Shown here piece by piece: positions 53,548 through 62,363 of a DNA stretch of 64,000 nt; positions within the stretch are counted from its first letter, which is position 1; each line of letters opens with the position of its first letter. Position numbers and translations under genes: made by a program. The notes beneath the pieces are model-generated. The model had not been told where the DNA came from, made no database searches, and saw only the letters and a program-made list of their open reading frames with translations. This stretch comes from Clostridia bacterium (GTDB lineage: Bacteria > Bacillota > Clostridia > TANB77 > CAG-465): positions 1 to 64,000 of the forward strand of contig CAAHEI010000008.1 of the NCBI GenBank assembly GCA_900772475.1. The letters are read 5' to 3'.

Positions 53548-55464
53548 TTATATATCTAAATTTGTAACATATTTAGCATTCTCTTCTATAAACTTTCTTC
53601 TAGGTTCAACATTTTCCCCCATAAGCACACTAAATATTTCATCAGCTTTGATAGCGTCTTCAAGTTCAACTCTAACAAGTATTCTTTTTTCAGGATTCAT
53701 TGTTGTTTCCCATAATTGCTCTGAATCCATTTCACCAAGACCTTTATATCTTTGCATTGAAAGACTATCTCTTGCTATTCCCTTTTCTTCTAATTCTTTT
53801 AGTTTTACTTCAAGATCAGCTTCATTATAGCAATATACATCTTCCATTCCACGTTTTGCAAGTTTAAATAGAGGTGGTTGAGCAATATATACATATCCAT
53901 TTTCTATAAGTGGTCTCATATATCTAAAGAAAAATGTAAGAAGTAATGTTCTAATATGTGCACCATCAACATCGGCATCGGCCATTAATATTATTTTATG
54001 ATATCTTAATTTCTCTTCATTAAAATCATTTCCAATTCCTGCACCTAGTGCAACAATAACTGGAGAAAGTTTATCATTGTTATATATCTTATCTGCTCTT
54101 GTTTTTTCAACATTTATCATTTTTCCCCATAATGGAAGTATAGCTTGGAATCTTCTATCTCTTCCTTGTTTAGCACTTCCACCAGCAGAATCTCCCTCAA
54201 CTATGTATATCTCGCATTTTGAAGCGTCTTTTGATTGACAATCAGCAAGTTTACCAGGAAGTGTAGTACTTTCTAAAGCACTTTTTCTTCTAACTAGTTC
54301 TCTAGCTTTTCTTGCAGCTTCCCTTGCTCGAGATGCACTTATTGTTTTTTCTAAAATAGCCTTTGCAACTTGTGGGTTTTCTTCTAAATATGTGCTTATC
54401 TTGTTATTAGTAATACTGCTTACTATTCCTGTAACATTACTATTTCCAAGTTTTGTTTTTGTTTGTCCTTCAAATTGAGGCTCTAAAACCCTTACGCTAA
54501 CTACTGCAGTTATACCTTCACGAATATCTTCACCTTGAAGGTTTGAATCTTTTTCTTTTAGAATATTAAAGTTTCTTGCATAATCATTAAAAGCCTTTGT
54601 AAGTCCTCTTTTAAATCCATCAAGATGTGTTCCACCTTCGGCAGTATGAATATTATTAACAAAAGATAGAATATTTTCACTATATGCACTTGTATATTGA
54701 AGTGCAACCTCAACTTGAACATCATTTTGTTCAGTTTCAAAATATATTACATCTTTATTGATAGGTTCTTTTGATTTATTTAGAAAATCAACAAATGATT
54801 TTAAACCACCTTCATAGTGAAATACAAGTTGTTCTGATCCTTCTTCTCTTTTATCCCAAAATGTTATTTTTAAACCTTTATTTAAAAAAGCCATTTCTCT
54901 AAATCTCTGAATTAAAGTATCAGCATTATATATTGTTGTATCAAATATCTCAGCATCTGCCTTAAAAGTAACTTTTGTACCAGTTTGCTTTGAATCTGCT
55001 ACTTTATGAAGTTCTTCTGTAACCTTTCCTCTTGCAAAACTTATTTCATATATTCCATCACCATTACATGATTGTACACTCATCCATTCTGAAAGTGCAT
55101 TAACAACAGATCCACCAACACCATGAAGTCCTCCAGATACTTTATATCCACCACCGCCAAATTTTCCTCCTGCATGAAGTATAGTGTAAACAACTTCAAT
55201 TGCTGGTTTATGTACTTTATGATGCATTCCTAAAGGTACACCTCTACCATTATCTTTTACTGTTATTACATTATCTGGTAATATTTCTACATTGATTTCA
55301 GTACAGTATCCAGCCAAAGCTTCATCAACACTATTATCTACAATTTCATATACCAAGTGGTGAAGTCCTCTTTCAGATACACTTCCTATATACATACCAG
55401 GTCTTTTTCTAACTGCTTCAAGCCCTTCCAAAACCTGTATTTGATTTTCATCATATTTTGCCAT
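53548..55464 (-). CDS. gyrB: DNA gyrase subunit B
   Basis: GyrB is the ATPase subunit of DNA gyrase. The 638-residue protein has the GHKL ATP site (RPGMYIGS, DNGRGVP, GLHGVGGSVVNALS), the transducer domain, the Toprim motif EGDSAGGSAKQGRDRRFQAI and DADVDGAHIRTLLLTF, and the C-terminal RYKGLGEMDSEQLWETTM. Length is normal for Firmicutes. It follows recF by 48 bases. gyrA is not the next gene leftward, although it often is in Firmicutes. Confidence 0.97.
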   Translation of the reverse strand: MAKYDENQIQVLEGLEAVRKRPGMYIGSVSERGLHHLVYEIVDNSVDEALAGYCTEINVEILPDNVITVKDNGRGVPLGMHHKVHKPAIEVVYTILHAGGKFGGGGYKVSGGLHGVGGSVVNALSEWMSVQSCNGDGIYEISFARGKVTEELHKVADSKQTGTKVTFKADAEIFDTTIYNADTLIQRFREMAFLNKGLKITFWDKREEGSEQLVFHYEGGLKSFVDFLNKSKEPINKDVIYFETEQNDVQVEVALQYTSAYSENILSFVNNIHTAEGGTHLDGFKRGLTKAFNDYARNFNILKEKDSNLQGEDIREGITAVVSVRVLEPQFEGQTKTKLGNSNVTGIVSSITNNKISTYLEENPQVAKAILEKTISASRAREAARKARELVRRKSALESTTLPGKLADCQSKDASKCEIYIVEGDSAGGSAKQGRDRRFQAILPLWGKMINVEKTRADKIYNNDKLSPVIVALGAGIGNDFNEEKLRYHKIILMADADVDGAHIRTLLLTFFFRYMRPLIENGYVYIAQPPLFKLAKRGMEDVYCYNEADLEVKLKELEEKGIARDSLSMQRYKGLGEMDSEQLWETTMNPEKRILVRVELEDAIKADEIFSVLMGENVEPRRKFIEENAKYVTNLDI

Positions 55465-55512
55465 ATATATACCCTCTCCTTGTAACTCATATAGTTATAT
55501 CATACTTTAATA

Positions 55513-56586
55513 TCAAATTTCAAGTCTTCCATTTGAAACTTTTGAAATTTTTATATTATCCACATTTTCCACAAAGCTACTATCAGTTGTAGTTATTATA
55601 CTTTGATAGTTTTCTATATATTTTAATAAAAAATTTATTCTATTTTCATCTAATTCTGACATTATATCATCTAAAAGTAAAATTGGATTTTCCTCTTTTT
55701 TTTCTCTTAACACTTCAAAATTTGCTAATTTAATTACAAGCATAACTGTCCTATTTTGACCTTGTGATCCATACTTTTGAACTTCCATATCATTTATTTC
55801 TATTAAAATATCATCTTTTTGAATTCCTTTTACTGATGATTTTCTTAAAATATCTATATATAAATGTGAATCCAACACTTCTTTAATTTTATTTTTCTCC
55901 ATATTTAAAAAATCTGTTACATATGTAATTTTAATATTTTCTTTTCCATTTGTAATATCTTTATGTATATTTTTAGCTTTTTCAAAAATTTCATTTATTA
56001 CTATTTCTCTATACTTTACAATATTAAAAATATAATCAGACATTTTTTCATGTAAAACATAAATATAGTCTTTATCTATATTTTCATTTTTTAATAAAGT
56101 GTTTTTTATTTTTAGACATTTATTATACTCTTGAAGATTTATTAAATATGATTTTGAAAGTTGAGAACATATCATATCAATAAAAGTTCTTCTCTTAGAT
56201 GGTGCTCCTTTTACTATATTTAAACTATCTGGTGAAAAAATAACAAGTGGAATTTCTCCTACATGATTTGATAATCTAGTAATCTTAACTCCATCTTTTT
56301 TTAGTTGCTTTTTATTATTTTTATCTATATATACTTCAATATTGCTTTCTATATCTTTTTTTTTGTATGTTAAAGTTATTCTACAAAACTCTTCATTAAA
56401 TTTTAGTACTTCTATATCCTTGGTTGTTCTATAAGATTTTCCAAAAGCACACATATATATAGATTCAATTATATTGGTTTTTCCTTGTGCATTATTTCCT
56501 TCAAAAAAATTTATTCCATTTATTAAATCAATTTCTTGATATTTATAATTTCTAAAATTATTTAAAATTAACTTATTTAATTGCAT
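55513..56586 (-). CDS. recF: DNA replication and repair protein RecF
   Basis: RecF is an SMC-like ATPase for gap repair with RecO and RecR. The 357-residue protein has Walker A GNNAQGKTNIIES (residues 31-43), signature KYGSQGQNRTVMLVIKLANF and Walker B ILLLDDIMSELDENR. It lies between dnaN and gyrB; the S4-domain gene yaaA, usually present between dnaN and recF in Bacilli and many Clostridia, is absent (78 bases separate them). Confidence 0.95.
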   Translation of the reverse strand: MQLNKLILNNFRNYKYQEIDLINGINFFEGNNAQGKTNIIESIYMCAFGKSYRTTKDIEVLKFNEEFCRITLTYKKKDIESNIEVYIDKNNKKQLKKDGVKITRLSNHVGEIPLVIFSPDSLNIVKGAPSKRRTFIDMICSQLSKSYLINLQEYNKCLKIKNTLLKNENIDKDYIYVLHEKMSDYIFNIVKYREIVINEIFEKAKNIHKDITNGKENIKITYVTDFLNMEKNKIKEVLDSHLYIDILRKSSVKGIQKDDILIEINDMEVQKYGSQGQNRTVMLVIKLANFEVLREKKEENPILLLDDIMSELDENRINFLLKYIENYQSIITTTDSSFVENVDNIKISKVSNGRLEI

Positions 56587-56664
56587 AATTACCTCTTTTT
56601 AAAGATAATAGGAAAGTTTAACTTTATTATTAAAAACTTCCCTACATCAAATTATATATTCATT

Positions 56665-57783
56665 TTAGTTTTGTCTTAACTTTATTGGTAAAACAACATA
56701 TATGTATTCTTTTGAATTTACGGGTTTAATTAATACTGGTGAAATACTTGAAGTAAATTCTACATATATTTCAGTATCATCGATAACTTTCAATATATCA
56801 ATAACATATCTTGGATTAAATCCAATTTCAATATCTTTTCCCTCAACTATTGCTTGCACACCTTCCTTAGCATCTCCCGCATCACTTATACAGCTTAACA
56901 CAATACCATCAATTCCTATATTCATTTTAAGTGGTGCTTTTCTATCTTTTTCTTTATTTTCTTTTGCAAATAAAGCAACTCTTTCAAATGAATCAAGTAA
57001 ACTTTTGGTTTTAACTTTTACCTTAGTTTCATAAGAATCGGGTATAATAGTATTATAATTTAAGAACTCACCTTCAATTATTCTACTAACAAGAATACTT
57101 TTTCCCATTTCAAATAGTGCTTGGTTTTTATTCACTCCAATTTTAACTTTACTTTCTTCATCATCATTTAAAACTTTTAATAATTCTGATAAAACTTTAC
57201 CTGGAATAATAACTTTAAAATCATTTATATTTTCTTCATTTATGTTTTTTCTTAATGCAAGTCTGAATCCATCAACAGCAACAATAGTTAATATATTATT
57301 TTCAACTTTTAGTAATGCTCCCATATATATAGGTCTATTTTCATCTGTACTTACAGCAAATAAAGTTCTTCTTATCATATCTTTTAATAATTTTTGTTTT
57401 ATAGTTATAGAGTTTTCAACGTCAAATATTGGTAATTTAGGATACTCATTTGGATTCATAGTTGCTAACTTAAATACACCATTTACAGATTTTAGTACAA
57501 ATAAATTATTTTCAACTAGAATTTCTACTTCTTCATCTTCAATTCTTCTTACTATCTCATTTAATGTTTTAAGTTCAACTACTGTTTTTCCATTTTCTAT
57601 AGTTTTACAATCCATAGAATGTTCTGTACCAATTTCTAAATCATTAGTTGTTAATTTTAATTTATTGTTTTCAGCTTCTATAAGTACCCCTTCTAATATT
57701 GGCATTGTTGTTCTATTTATTGATGTTTTAGATACTATGTTTAATCCATTTATTAATTCTTTCAAATTACATTTTATATTCAT
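56665..57783 (-). CDS. dnaN: DNA polymerase III subunit beta (sliding clamp)
   Basis: The beta clamp encircles DNA and tethers polymerase. The protein has about 372 residues in three similar domains; MNIKCNLKELINGLNIVSK at the start and AVDGFRLALR and VLPIKLRQN at the C-terminus are typical. I start at ATG 57783 with AAAGGAG upstream; an in-frame ATG at 57831 would add 16 unlikely residues over the origin. It is transcribed leftward from the origin. Confidence 0.97.
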   Translation of the reverse strand: MNIKCNLKELINGLNIVSKTSINRTTMPILEGVLIEAENNKLKLTTNDLEIGTEHSMDCKTIENGKTVVELKTLNEIVRRIEDEEVEILVENNLFVLKSVNGVFKLATMNPNEYPKLPIFDVENSITIKQKLLKDMIRRTLFAVSTDENRPIYMGALLKVENNILTIVAVDGFRLALRKNINEENINDFKVIIPGKVLSELLKVLNDDEESKVKIGVNKNQALFEMGKSILVSRIIEGEFLNYNTIIPDSYETKVKVKTKSLLDSFERVALFAKENKEKDRKAPLKMNIGIDGIVLSCISDAGDAKEGVQAIVEGKDIEIGFNPRYVIDILKVIDDTEIYVEFTSSISPVLIKPVNSKEYIYVVLPIKLRQN

Positions 57784-58138
57784 TTTTGCTCTCCTTTTAT
57801 AATTAGTTATCCACATTATTAACAATTTCAAAATTCATAGTGTCCTATATACATATATATTATTATTATATATATATAATATAGTAGTAGTAGTAGTAGG
57901 TATTGTGGAAAATGTGGATAACATACTCAACAACTTGTTATCACTGATTTTCTACCTGTTGATAAACCTGTGGATAACTTGTTAAATTTATCCACAGAAA
58001 ATTTGTTTGTTGTGGATTATTTTAATTTCGTATAGTTATACACATTTTATTAACAGGGTTTTCCACAGTTACCTGTGTATAACTTTTTTCATGTAACACT
58101 TTTAAAATATTTTTGTAATATATTTGTAATAATTACTT
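57784..58138. other. oriC: DnaA-box cluster, DNA unwinding element and DnaA-trios
   Basis: The 355-bp dnaN-dnaA intergenic region holds perfect TTATCCACA boxes at 57807, 57913, 57969 and 57988 (in both orientations) and one-mismatch boxes at about 57957, 58011, 58036, 58059 and 58074. Next to the box at 57913 lie six TAG triplets in a row (57882-57899), matching DnaA-trios, and then an AT-only tract of alternating TA (57847-57881), which is the likely unwinding site. This is a complete, ordered bacterial origin. Confidence 0.92.
57882..57899. repeat. DnaA-trio array (six TAG repeats)
   Basis: Six consecutive TAG triplets between the AT-rich unwinding tract and a perfect DnaA box at 57913. 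DnaA-trios in Bacillus position the DnaA filament for strand opening; here the repeat is unusually regular. Confidence 0.75.
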
Positions 58139-59551
58139 CTAATCTGCAATAGATAAGGCTTTTTTTATATCTTCTATTAAATCTTTTGTTTCTGATTTTG
58201 TTTCATATTCATCTTTAATTTTTGAATATGCATGTAGAACTGTAGAGTGATCTCTTCCACCAAAATCTTTACCTATACTTGGAAATGACATATTAGCAAC
58301 TTCCCTACATAGATACATTGCTATTTGTCTTGGATATGCTACATTATTTGATCTTTTGTCACTTACTATATCACTTACTTTTATATTAAAGAATTTGCAT
58401 ACCACTTGCATTATTAATTTACTTGTAAGTACTTTTGTATTTTTTACCAAAATGGATTCTATTGTATTGTCTACTACATCATTTGTAAGTTTGTTGTTAG
58501 TAAAAGATGTATAGGCTACTAATTTATTAAATACACCTTCTAATTCTCTAATATTTGATTTTACTTTTGTGGCTATTCTTACAAGTATTTCATCATTTAT
58601 AATGTATCTTTCTTTTTCAGCTTTTTTTCTAAGTATTGCAAGACGAGTTTCATAATCAGGAGCTTGTATATCAACCGAAAGTCCCATTTCAAATCTAGTT
58701 TTAAGTCTATCTTCAAGTTGTGGTATTTCTTTTGGAGGTTTTTCAGATGTTAGTACTATTTGTTTTCCACTTTCAAATAATGTGTTGAAAGTGTGGAAAA
58801 ATTCTTCTTGACACTTTTCTTTTCCTGCTAAAAATTGAATATCATCTATTAATAACAAATCAATATTTCTATATTTTTTTCTGAATGATTCATTTTTATC
58901 TGTCATTATTGCTGATACTAATTCATTTGCAAATAATTCTCCTGTTGCATAAATCATTTTTAAATTAGGGTTTTGTTTATACATTGCATTTCCAATTGCT
59001 TGCATTAGATGTGTTTTACCTAGTCCTACTCCTCCATAAATAAATAGTGGATTATATTTTCTACCAGGTGCTTCAGATACAGCTACTGCAGCAGCGTGGG
59101 CAAATCTGTTATTAGATCCTATGATAAAATTATCAAATGTATATCTTGGGTTTAATCTTGATACGTCTCCCCTATTTTCATTAGTTTGTTTTGTTTCAGT
59201 TACTTGTGAATCATCACTTTTACTGTATTCTTCTTTTGGTGTTTGCACATTTAATTCGTTAGAAATACTCTTTTCTTCTTCATTCGTGCTATCTGGTATT
59301 ATTTCTTTTGCTTCAAAAGTTATATTATATGATTTTTTTGTTAAAAAACTTAAAGTATTTTCGATTAAATCAAGATATCTTTTTTTACAAATATCTATAT
59401 GATAATTTGAAGGAGATAAAAAGCACAATGTGTTTTCATCCACAAGTCTGGGTACCATTACTTCAACGTATGTTTTATATCCAACAGGAGATATCTCTTC
59501 TTGCAGTATTTCCAAGGCTTGTGACCATATGTTCATAAAGTTTTGTTCCAT
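58139..59551 (-). CDS. dnaA: Chromosomal replication initiator protein DnaA
   Basis: DnaA binds the origin and opens it. The protein (470 residues from the chosen start) has an N-terminal domain I, a linker domain II (about 95-135), AAA+ domain III with Walker A GGVGLGKTHLMQAIGN and Walker B LLIDDIQFLAGKE, and domain IV with the DNA-binding GGRDHSTVLHAYSK. I start at ATG 59551 with AAAGGTGG upstream. Its leader contains further DnaA boxes, so it probably represses itself. Confidence 0.97.
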   Translation of the reverse strand: MEQNFMNIWSQALEILQEEISPVGYKTYVEVMVPRLVDENTLCFLSPSNYHIDICKKRYLDLIENTLSFLTKKSYNITFEAKEIIPDSTNEEEKSISNELNVQTPKEEYSKSDDSQVTETKQTNENRGDVSRLNPRYTFDNFIIGSNNRFAHAAAVAVSEAPGRKYNPLFIYGGVGLGKTHLMQAIGNAMYKQNPNLKMIYATGELFANELVSAIMTDKNESFRKKYRNIDLLLIDDIQFLAGKEKCQEEFFHTFNTLFESGKQIVLTSEKPPKEIPQLEDRLKTRFEMGLSVDIQAPDYETRLAILRKKAEKERYIINDEILVRIATKVKSNIRELEGVFNKLVAYTSFTNNKLTNDVVDNTIESILVKNTKVLTSKLIMQVVCKFFNIKVSDIVSDKRSNNVAYPRQIAMYLCREVANMSFPSIGKDFGGRDHSTVLHAYSKIKDEYETKSETKDLIEDIKKALSIAD

Positions 59552-60005
59552 ACAACCACCTTTCTTAAAACGTATGTTTTTAAAAGTTATCCACAGAGTT
59601 ATCCACATATGTTGATAACTTTTCGACAAAATAATATAAATCATTAAAAAAATTTACATAATTTCTGTGGATTAAAAAATCATACTTAAAAATTAGAATA
59701 AAAAATTACTATGATTAATATATCATGAAATATTGAAAAAATCAATATATTTAAGCATTTTTTTATAAATTGTTTTTCTTATAAAAAAAATATATAAAAC
59801 AAAAAAATTTATAATATGTAAAATTAATTTTATTATAAGCCTGTGGATAACTTTTAAATTTGGTATTTTTTTGTTAATAATTTAATTAAGTTGTTGACAT
59901 TTAAAAACATTTATTGTATAATAATAGCACTTTGATTAGTTAATAATGTTTTACTAAGAATTGTAATAACATTTTTATAATATTTAGGAATTTAGGAGGA
60001 AAACA
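59552..60005. other. dnaA-rpmH intergenic region with DnaA boxes
   Basis: About 450 bp between divergent dnaA and rpmH. Perfect DnaA boxes occur at 59587, 59599 (both TTATCCACA) and 59842 (TGTGGATAA), with near matches at 59610 and 59666. This is the second half of a bipartite origin and likely the autoregulatory site of dnaA. The rest is AT-rich promoter DNA for rpmH, with no gene. Confidence 0.8.
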
Positions 60006-60140
60006 ATGAAAAGAACATTTCAACCAAAAAAAATACATAGAGAAAAAGTACACGGTTTTAGAAAAAGAATGAGTACTGCCTCTGGTCGTAAAGTTTTAAA
60101 GAGCAGAAGACAAAAGGGAAGAAAAGTTTTAAGTGCTTAA
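60006..60140 (+). CDS. rpmH: 50S ribosomal protein L34
   Basis: A 44-residue basic L34: MKRTFQPKKIHREKVHGFRKR, then MSTASGRKVLKSRRQKGRK. Standard size and sequence. The ATG follows AGGAGG. It is first in the rightward operon with rnpA and yidD, across the origin from dnaA. A stem AAAGTGGGTATG/CATATCCACTTT at 60151-60179, between rpmH and rnpA, may attenuate reading of rnpA. Confidence 0.96.
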   Translation: MKRTFQPKKIHREKVHGFRKRMSTASGRKVLKSRRQKGRKVLSA

Positions 60141-60150
60141 ACTACTTTTT

Positions 60151-60182
60151 AAAGTGGGTATGTTTTTCATATCCACTTTTAT
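60151..60182 (+). terminator. Hairpin between rpmH and rnpA (partial terminator/attenuator)
   Basis: A 12-bp stem (60151-60162 with 60168-60179; one G-T pair) with T5 loop and short T run. It would lower rnpA relative to rpmH mRNA, which suits the excess of L34 over RNase P protein. Confidence 0.6.
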
Positions 60183-60203
60183 GTTTATTTTATGAGGGTA
60201 AAT

Positions 60204-60563
60204 ATGAAATCAACTTTAATTATTAAAAATAACAGTGTTTTTAGATATATTTTAAAAAAAGGGAGATATGCTAAAGGAAAAAATATTGTTGTTCACATTT
60301 GTAGTCAGAAAAAGGAAAGAAACAACGATAATCTTATTAATAATCTTGGTATATGTGTTTCTAAAAAGAATGGAAATAGTGTGGCAAGAAATAAGTTAAA
60401 AAGATGGGTTAGAGAGAGTTATAAAAATGAAGAAGAAAATATAAAAAAGGGAATTAATATAGTTGTACTTTTTAAGAAAAATTGTGTAATTGAAAATGTA
60501 GATTATAATAGCATAAATGATGATATAAAAAAGTGTTTTAAGGAACTTGGTTTATATGCGTAA
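60204..60563 (+). CDS. rnpA: Ribonuclease P protein component
   Basis: RnpA is the protein subunit of RNase P, which trims tRNA 5' ends. About 119 residues: a basic protein with FRYILKKGRYAKGKN early and the family motif GNSVARNKLKRWVRESY (RNR) at residues about 60-76. I start at ATG 60204 after GAGGG; an in-frame ATG at 60192 lies before that site. It overlaps yidD by 8 bases. Confidence 0.94.
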   Translation: MKSTLIIKNNSVFRYILKKGRYAKGKNIVVHICSQKKERNNDNLINNLGICVSKKNGNSVARNKLKRWVRESYKNEEENIKKGINIVVLFKKNCVIENVDYNSINDDIKKCFKELGLYA

Positions 60564-60807
60564 TTTGTTTTATTTGATAAAATTTCTATCTAAAATTCCA
60601 AGAAAATGTGAAGTTAAACTGATTGAACTCTATCAAAAATATATTTCACCTGGTCTTGGAAATCATTGTAAATTTTATCCTACATGTTCAGAATATGCAA
60701 AACAAGCAATTGACAAATATGGTATAATTAAAGGAAATATACTTGCTATATATAGAATTATTAGATGTAATCCATTTTCACATGGAGGAGTTGATAAATT
60801 GAAATGA
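60556..60807 (+). CDS. yidD: Membrane protein insertion efficiency factor YidD
   Basis: YidD is a small peripheral protein that helps insertase YidC. The 83-residue protein has an amphipathic N-terminus, LIELYQKYISPGLGNHCKFYPTCSEYAKQAIDKYG and CNPFSHGGVDKL, which are family hallmarks. ATG 60556 overlaps the end of rnpA by 8 bases and has AAGGAA upstream. It sits in the canonical rpmH-rnpA-yidD-yidC order. Confidence 0.95.
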   Translation: MRNLFYLIKFLSKIPRKCEVKLIELYQKYISPGLGNHCKFYPTCSEYAKQAIDKYGIIKGNILAIYRIIRCNPFSHGGVDKLK

Positions 60808-60821
60808 AATGAGGTATGTAA

Positions 60822-61661
60822 ATGATACAAGCAATAGCTTCAATTTTAGGCTATATTATAAGATTCATTTATGATATAGTTGGACAAAATTATTTTATAA
60901 CAATATTACTTTTTACATTATTTACTAAAGTAGTTCTTTTTCCACTTGCATGGATACAGATAAAATCCATGGAAAAAATGAATAAAATGTCTGTTAAACA
61001 GAAAGAAATACAAGATAAATATAAAAATGATAAAGAAAAACAAACACAAGAACTTATGAATTTGTATAAGGAGAATAAAGTAAATCCTCTATCAGGCTGT
61101 TTACCTTTAATTATTCAAATTCCAATTATTCTTGCTATGTTTTATATCGTTAAACAACCTCTAACATATATTGTTCAGACACCACAAGAAGAGATTAAAA
61201 CATACACACAACAACTATTAAATAAGGAAGATGTTACTGAGAAAGAGATGCAAGCAAATGAATTATTAGTTGCTAAAGAACATAATCTTATTGAAATGCA
61301 AGCAATTCCTGGAATTAATTTAGGTGATGTACCATCAAATGTATTTAGTAAGGATGAAAATAAAAAGGCAAGTCCAATTTCACTAGCAATTCCAATATTA
61401 ACATTTATAGTTTCATTTTTACTTAATAAATATTCGCAAAAGAATACACAGCAAACACCTGAGCAAGCTGAAATGCAAAAAACTACTAATTTAATGATGC
61501 CTCTTATGTCAGCATTCTTTTCATATATAATGCCTTTAGCATTAGGTGTGTATTGGTTGTTTGGTAGCATGTTACAGTTTGCACAACAATTTGTTATAAA
61601 TTTAGTTGTTAAAAAAGATAAAGAAAAAGTATTAGCACTTGAAAAAGGAGGTAAAATTTAA
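60822..61661 (+). CDS. yidC: Membrane protein insertase YidC (SpoIIIJ/OxaA)
   Basis: The 279-residue insertase inserts proteins into the membrane, and in sporulation (as SpoIIIJ) acts with the SpoIIIA-SpoIIQ channel. Its core has five helices; the hydrophilic groove segment LFTLFTKVVLFPLAWIQIKSMEKM and SGCLPLIIQIPIILAMF are typical. A loop of about 70 residues (about 120-190), rich in Glu and Lys, precedes the last helices. No lipobox is obvious. It ends within one base of jag. Confidence 0.95.
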   Translation: MIQAIASILGYIIRFIYDIVGQNYFITILLFTLFTKVVLFPLAWIQIKSMEKMNKMSVKQKEIQDKYKNDKEKQTQELMNLYKENKVNPLSGCLPLIIQIPIILAMFYIVKQPLTYIVQTPQEEIKTYTQQLLNKEDVTEKEMQANELLVAKEHNLIEMQAIPGINLGDVPSNVFSKDENKKASPISLAIPILTFIVSFLLNKYSQKNTQQTPEQAEMQKTTNLMMPLMSAFFSYIMPLALGVYWLFGSMLQFAQQFVINLVVKKDKEKVLALEKGGKI

Positions 61662-62317
61662 TGAAAAGAGTTACAGAACAAATAGGTAGAAATACTGAAG
61701 AAGCTATAAGAAAGGGACTTGAGGAATTAAAAGTTTCTCGTGATGATGTTAAAATTGAAGTCTTAGAAGAAGCATCTTCAGGTGGTGTATTAGGAATTTT
61801 ATCTGCTAAAATGGCAAAGGTTAGACTTACAGTTGATAAAAAAATAAGCGATGTACAAGCGGAAGACACAATTAATAGATTAGATAAAATTTTGAAAGAA
61901 CTTTTTAAAATTACAGGTGATGATGGTATTGAATATAAAATTGAAAAGGGAAAAAATCAAATTAATTTGACAATTACTGGTGATAAAGTTTCTCATTTAA
62001 TAGGCTATAAAGGTAAAACAATTGAATCTTTTCAGTCATTGCTAAATGCGATGCTTCAAAGAGAGAATGAGGAAAGTGCAAAAGTTTTTATTGAAGTAAA
62101 TGATTATAAGAAAAGAAAAGAAGAAAAACTTAAAAATTTAGCAAATAAGATGGCTAATAATGTTATTAAATTTAGAAAACCAATTAGATTGGAGCCAATG
62201 TCTGCATATGAAAGATTAATAATTCATACAGAACTTGCTAAAAGAGATGATGTCGAAACTGAATCACAAGGTGAAGAGCCTAGAAGAAGGGTAGTAATAA
62301 AAAAGAAATATAATTAA
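61661..62317 (+). CDS. jag: RNA-binding protein Jag/KhpB (SpoIIIJ-associated)
   Basis: A 218-residue RNA-binding protein with an N-terminal Jag domain (KRVTEQIGRNTEEAIRKGL), a KH domain (SHLIGYKGKTIESFQSLLNAML) and a C-terminal R3H domain (EPMSAYERLIIHTELAKRDDVETES). It overlaps the yidC stop by one base, so translation is coupled. In other Firmicutes it partners KhpA in regulating cell elongation and RNA stability. A terminator follows at 62319-62343. Confidence 0.93.
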   Translation: MKRVTEQIGRNTEEAIRKGLEELKVSRDDVKIEVLEEASSGGVLGILSAKMAKVRLTVDKKISDVQAEDTINRLDKILKELFKITGDDGIEYKIEKGKNQINLTITGDKVSHLIGYKGKTIESFQSLLNAMLQRENEESAKVFIEVNDYKKRKEEKLKNLANKMANNVIKFRKPIRLEPMSAYERLIIHTELAKRDDVETESQGEEPRRRVVIKKKYN

Positions 62318-62318
62318 T

Positions 62319-62346
62319 AAAGGTCAGCATTTGCTGACTTTTTAAA
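62319..62346 (+). terminator. Intrinsic terminator after jag
   Basis: AAAGGTCAGC (62319-62328) and GCTGACTTTTT (62333-62343) pair around ATTT. mnmE begins 18 bases later, so read-through or partial termination separates the operons. Confidence 0.75.
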
Positions 62347-62363
62347 GGAAAGGAAAAAACGTT

